Shown: one piece after another, positions 61,060 through 64,000 of the stretch
How positions within the stretch are numbered: position 1 is the first letter of the stretch
How the letters are laid out: every line of letters begins with the position of its first letter
Assembly: GCA_017428765.1 (NCBI GenBank)
Contig: JAFRQF010000021.1
Span: forward strand, 1 to 64,000
Reading direction: 5' to 3'
Length of the DNA stretch: 64,000 bases
Source: Erysipelotrichaceae bacterium
Lineage (GTDB): Bacteria; Bacillota_I; Bacilli_A; Erysipelotrichales; Erysipelotrichaceae
The notes under the pieces: generated by a model
What the model saw: the letters and a program-made list of their open reading frames with translations, nothing else
What the model was told of the DNA's origin: nothing
Database searches by the model: none
Program-made: the position numbers and the translations under genes

Positions 61060-61063
61060 TTCT

Positions 61064-61372
61064 TCAGTTCTTCCTTTCGAAATACTGCTTTTTTTCATTT
61101 CTTGTTGCTTTTCTGGCGGATATTATCCTGATGATTGTTTCATGATCCCTAAGACAATGAACGACAGTCAATACTTCTGCTTTTAAGCTCATACCCATAA
61201 TGATGAATCTCTCCTCTCGATCAGAGTGATCGGGATCTGGAATCAGAACACTATCTTCATCATAAAATACAGTGATTGCTTCTTCAAAAGAAACTCCATG
61301 TTTCTTTTTATTTACCCTATTCTTTTCTTCATCCTACTGAAATCGAAATCCGTTTCTTATCTGTATATTCAT
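61064..61372 (-). pseudogene. brnT: BrnT toxin with in-frame amber codon
   Basis: From ATG 61372 the frame reads MNIQIRNGFRFQ, TAG (61336-61334), then DEEKNRVNKKKHGVSFEEAI and VFYDEDSVLIPDPDHSDREE. It ends RIISARKATRNEKKQYFERK plus N. The BrnT pattern FEWDxxKxxxNxxKHGVxF shows that TAG replaces the conserved Trp (TGG) and CAG replaces the Glu. The rest of the toxin is preserved. A TAGGAG ribosome binding site lies before the ATG. BrnT is a type II ribonuclease (family knowledge). Confidence 0.85.
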
Positions 61373-61457
61373 ATTATAATTATCTCCTATTAATTTTTCA
61401 ATATTTTATATATATAATTGAACATCATGGCTGTATGCTGTTTTTCCCACTAAAAAA

Positions 61458-61497
61458 CAGCAACAAAACACGTTTTTCTCCACATGTTTTGCTGCTG
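61458..61497. repeat. Long imperfect hairpin upstream of brnT
   Basis: CAGCAACAAAACA and TGTTTTGCTGCTG pair over 13 positions with one mismatch, with a 14-base loop of T and C residues. There is an A run on the left. No coding sequence overlaps it. It may be a terminator for a plus-strand transcript or a mobile-element end. Confidence 0.45.
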
Positions 61498-61598
61498 TGA
61501 TCTCCCAATTACATTATAGCATAAGCTTGAATTATTTTCTTCTATTATTTATGACAGGATGCTTCTTTTGAAAAGGATACAGGATCCAAACTATTCTC

Positions 61599-61907
61599 TC
61601 AGATCTTCCAGAGATACTTCTTGAGATCCACATGACCGTTTTCTCTGACTCTGACACCTTCTTTTCTTAACAGCTCTTCCTGTTTCTCAAAGCCCGGTGC
61701 CAGTCTTCCGTTATGGTTCACGACCCGGTGGCAGGGATAATCCCCATAGTATTCGGCGTTGCTTAAGACTTTCCCGACCAGACGGGAATGTTTTTCTTTG
61801 CCGATCAGTTTTGCGATCTGCCCGTAGGTGGAAACATTCCCTTCCGGGATCTCATTTACCACCGACAGGATCAGATACGCCAGTTCATCGTTCAATACTT
61901 TGTTCAT
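61599..61907 (-). CDS. MGMT-family (O6-alkylguanine transferase or ATL) protein
   Basis: The 102-residue protein is the DNA-binding domain only: IPEGNVSTYGQIAKLIGKEK, then SRLVGKVLSNAEYY and the active-site YPCHRVVNHNGRLAPG. Cys is present in PCHRV, unlike typical alkyltransferase-like proteins that have Trp or Ala. It lacks the N-terminal Ada/MGMT domain. It could be a short methyltransferase or a damage-recognition factor. Confidence 0.87.
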   Translation of the reverse strand: MNKVLNDELAYLILSVVNEIPEGNVSTYGQIAKLIGKEKHSRLVGKVLSNAEYYGDYPCHRVVNHNGRLAPGFEKQEELLRKEGVRVRENGHVDLKKYLWKI

Positions 61908-61911
61908 ATCT

Positions 61912-61940
61912 GAAAAGATCCTGCAGTTTCCTGCAGGATC
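61912..61940 (-). terminator. Terminator after the clostripain-family gene
   Basis: On the minus strand GATCCTGCAG-GAAA-CTGCAGGATC is followed by TTTTC. It lies just before the MGMT-type gene start. Confidence 0.8.
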
Positions 61941-61948
61941 ATCATGTC

Positions 61949-64000
61949 TTACTGTATGGCGGAAGAGAAGTACTTCTGACCGTAGATGTCAGTGAACTCG
62001 TAAGAGACCACTGTCTTGTAGTCGGAAGAAAGCGTCATATCGCCAAGGTAGAGCTTGTCGGTGAAGGTGAGCTTGTTGTTGAGCTCGAAGCCGTCGACCG
62101 CTTTACCCTCGTAATCGTAGTAATCGGCGACCGGTACGATGACATCGCCATCCGAGAGGTCACTCAGATCGAGCGTCTCTTCCTTGCCGTCGATCGTCAG
62201 CGTGATCGGCTCATTCTCAGAGAAACCGACATTCTTGGCTACGACATCGCTGTCTGCCTTGTAGTCATAGGAGACACCGATGACTTCCGCTTTCTCATCG
62301 TCGATCAGTGTCAGCAGGTTGGCATACTTGTCATTGATCAGTACCGGGATGCGTCCGTAGAAATACGTGTCATCGACGGAGTAGAGATCATAGTACGGGA
62401 CATGGACCCAGTTGTTTCCATCCGTGGAAAGAGCGATCCAGGTCAGCTCTGTCGGAGCCAGCAAGTTTCCGTTTTCATCGATGTCATACAAGGAATCCTT
62501 ACCCATATCGATGTAGCCTTTGCCGTCATCGATGAACAGGTTCATCTTTAAGGCATCGACCATCTGCCACTGCTGCTCGCTCAGTGCGATCTTGCCGTCC
62601 TTCCAGTTGAGGTCGGCATCGAAGTGGTTCTGCGAGATGTATTTCGCTGTCTTTTCGAGGCTTCTGCCGCCGAATAAGAGATCCAAGGCAGAGCCGTAGT
62701 AGGAATCATAGCTCGGCTCAGAGGAATAGGAACCGTTCATGAACAGATTGAGGACGTCCATGATCAGTTCTTCGGAAGACATCGTCTGATAGTAGTCCGA
62801 ATAGTTGGAAGAGCCATAAGACGAATATGCGTTATGGCTGCCGCCCGATGCCACCTGGCCGGAAGACTGGTAGGTCGCAAAGTTGCGGACCAGTTCCGAA
62901 TATTCTTCGTTCATATCGATCGCCTTGTAGGTATTTAAGATCGTTCCTACATATTTGGTCGAACGGTATGGGAAGTAGATGGACAGACCATAGGCATTGG
63001 AGATGCCTCTGGATGTGTTGTTGTATTTGATGGCTGACATCAAAGACTGGCAAAGGTGATTGCCTTCTTCCGTGCCGAGCTTTGACGCCAAGTCGACCAA
63101 GTCGACCATGTCGATGTAGTTCTGCTGAGCAAATTCTCTCGAACCTTTTCTTGCGACAGCGACCGTTCTAAAGTCGGTATCGATCAGCTGATTGGTCGAT
63201 CTGGAGAATTCGGTCAGTACATCCGGTACGATGTCTTCGATCTCTGCCAGGTCGATGACGGATAACGTTGCCGTCTGGTTCGGTGTTTTGGAAGAGCACA
63301 TCGAGACGAAGTCGTCGGCGATGTTCTTGCCTAACTCGACCGTCGGCATCGAAGTGTTCTGTGACAGCTTGGACAGCCAGTTGGTGTAGTACCAGCCGAT
63401 GCCCGGTTCGGATTCTTCGGATGCGATCATGTAGTCGGCGTGTTCGCTCAGCATCAGTGCGGTCTCGGTCGTTGCCATCAGGCAGGCATCGAAACCGATG
63501 AAGTCAAAGGAAACGCCCGCTTCCGTGAGTGCATCATCCAGTTGGGCAAGGGACATCGAACCTCTGTTCGGATATTTCTCATCATAGCCGTAACCGGAAA
63601 CGGATCCTCCGCCGTGATCCCACAGGATCAGCTCATAACGGTTGGCTTCAAAGTTCTCTTCACAGAATTCGATGAAGCTGACCAGTGTGTTCGGGTCGAC
63701 CATCGATCCGGTGCCGGCATTGTCGACAAGACAGCCGATCTGGCCGTTTCCGACGACCTGATAGATCTGGTTGACGCGGTTGGAGATGATGTCGGTATGC
63801 CACTTGGTGGTACCTCCGGTATAGACGATGACGTTGACATTGTCGGCGATCCTTGCGGAAGCCATTTCCTGCAGGTCATAGACGCCCATGGCAGCCTGCG
63901 ATTCGAGGTCCGAACCGCACATGTAGACCATGATCGTCACATTGTCTTTCTGATTGCCTAAGATCTTCGTCCTCTTGGCTCTGACGCCGTCGACGACAGA
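61949..64000 (-). CDS. Clostripain-family cysteine peptidase (C11), 5' end beyond the window
   Basis: At least 683 residues are visible and the frame is open to the right edge, so the N-terminus with any signal peptide is missing. The C11 core has TIMVYMCGSDLES, LILWDHGGGSVSGYGYD (catalytic His) and FDFIGFDACLMATTETALML (catalytic Cys), then ASEESEPGIGWYYTNWL. A Ser/Tyr-rich linker follows at about 390-440 of the visible part. The C-terminal 230 residues are beta-rich and unrecognised. Clostripain-like enzymes are secreted Arg-specific proteases. Confidence 0.9.
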   Translation of the reverse strand, partial: SVVDGVRAKRTKILGNQKDNVTIMVYMCGSDLESQAAMGVYDLQEMASARIADNVNVIVYTGGTTKWHTDIISNRVNQIYQVVGNGQIGCLVDNAGTGSMVDPNTLVSFIEFCEENFEANRYELILWDHGGGSVSGYGYDEKYPNRGSMSLAQLDDALTEAGVSFDFIGFDACLMATTETALMLSEHADYMIASEESEPGIGWYYTNWLSKLSQNTSMPTVELGKNIADDFVSMCSSKTPNQTATLSVIDLAEIEDIVPDVLTEFSRSTNQLIDTDFRTVAVARKGSREFAQQNYIDMVDLVDLASKLGTEEGNHLCQSLMSAIKYNNTSRGISNAYGLSIYFPYRSTKYVGTILNTYKAIDMNEEYSELVRNFATYQSSGQVASGGSHNAYSSYGSSNYSDYYQTMSSEELIMDVLNLFMNGSYSSEPSYDSYYGSALDLLFGGRSLEKTAKYISQNHFDADLNWKDGKIALSEQQWQMVDALKMNLFIDDGKGYIDMGKDSLYDIDENGNLLAPTELTWIALSTDGNNWVHVPYYDLYSVDDTYFYGRIPVLINDKYANLLTLIDDEKAEVIGVSYDYKADSDVVAKNVGFSENEPITLTIDGKEETLDLSDLSDGDVIVPVADYYDYEGKAVDGFELNNKLTFTDKLYLGDMTLSSDYKTVVSYEFTDIYGQKYFSSAIQ

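Noticed and set aside
61276..61500. 74-codon plus-strand frame over the brnT start region
   Set aside because: It is antisense to brnT and runs into the hairpin; no family and no ribosome binding site.

Overview
The window looks like the chromosome of an anaerobic, low-to-mid GC Firmicute, most likely Erysipelotrichales-like. The taxonomic placement is inference. It rests on strong AGGAG-type ribosome binding sites, two cellobiose-type PTS operons with PRD regulators, the Bacillus-like gene order rnmV-rsmA-ispE-(glmU-like)prs, the MEP isoprenoid pathway, and many small overlapping operons.

Bases 1-17,000 are an accessory region, visibly richer in A and T than the rest. Six same-orientation copies of a ~150-330 bp repeat punctuate it (A 926-1086, B 1817-1961, C 4017-4178, D 12925-13068, E 15038-15197, F 16815-16977). 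Each copy holds the 3' half of a tRNA-Lys(CUU): anticodon arm, T arm, acceptor strand and CCA. Most copies are followed by the same GAAA-loop terminator. The repeats separate small modules: a RecG-like fragment, higBA, a toxin tail plus possible immunity gene plus abiE, a large mixed module (serpin, GHKL-kinase, McrC and IS3 remnants around an intact beta-glucoside PTS operon), a second abiE-like pair, and an AAA/DUF4143 ATPase. This looks like a tandem array of cassettes inserted at a tRNA-Lys 3' end. Both abiEii toxins are frameshifted while their antitoxins are intact. At the other end of the window brnT has an amber codon beside an intact brnA.

Bases 17,000-25,600 (minus strand) carry a PASTA-repeat protein, an alpha/beta hydrolase, a GH29 alpha-L-fucosidase with an unrecognised 464-residue partner, a VanX-like dipeptidase lipoprotein, a phosphatase lipoprotein and a rhomboid protease. 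A divergent promoter region then leads to a CHAP hydrolase and a CorA transporter. Bases 27,400-33,100 are a housekeeping operon: rluA-type synthase, ybaK, ispD, rnmV, rsmA, ispE and prs. The prs product carries an N-terminal domain resembling a decayed GlmU nucleotidyltransferase. Bases 33,100-37,500 hold a surface protein whose signal-peptide frame is reached only by slipping on an A8 tract, a VanZ-VOC fusion, a PrsW-type protease and a PPC-domain protein.

Bases 37,500-42,900 hold a second cellobiose-type PTS/GH1 operon with a divergent PRD regulator. A BI-1 membrane protein and two peptidases (M20, M42) follow. Bases 46,200-58,900 form a nucleoside-salvage region: FGGY kinase, nucleoside hydrolase, BMP/Nup ABC importer, two nucleoside deoxyribosyltransferases, purine nucleoside phosphorylase and an ADP-ribosylglycohydrolase. 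The right end has a 2H phosphoesterase, a DUF3990 (ADP-ribosyltransferase-like) protein, a YhhN protein, decayed brnTA, an MGMT-family protein and a clostripain-family protease running off the edge. No rRNA, complete tRNA, CRISPR array or intact transposon was seen.
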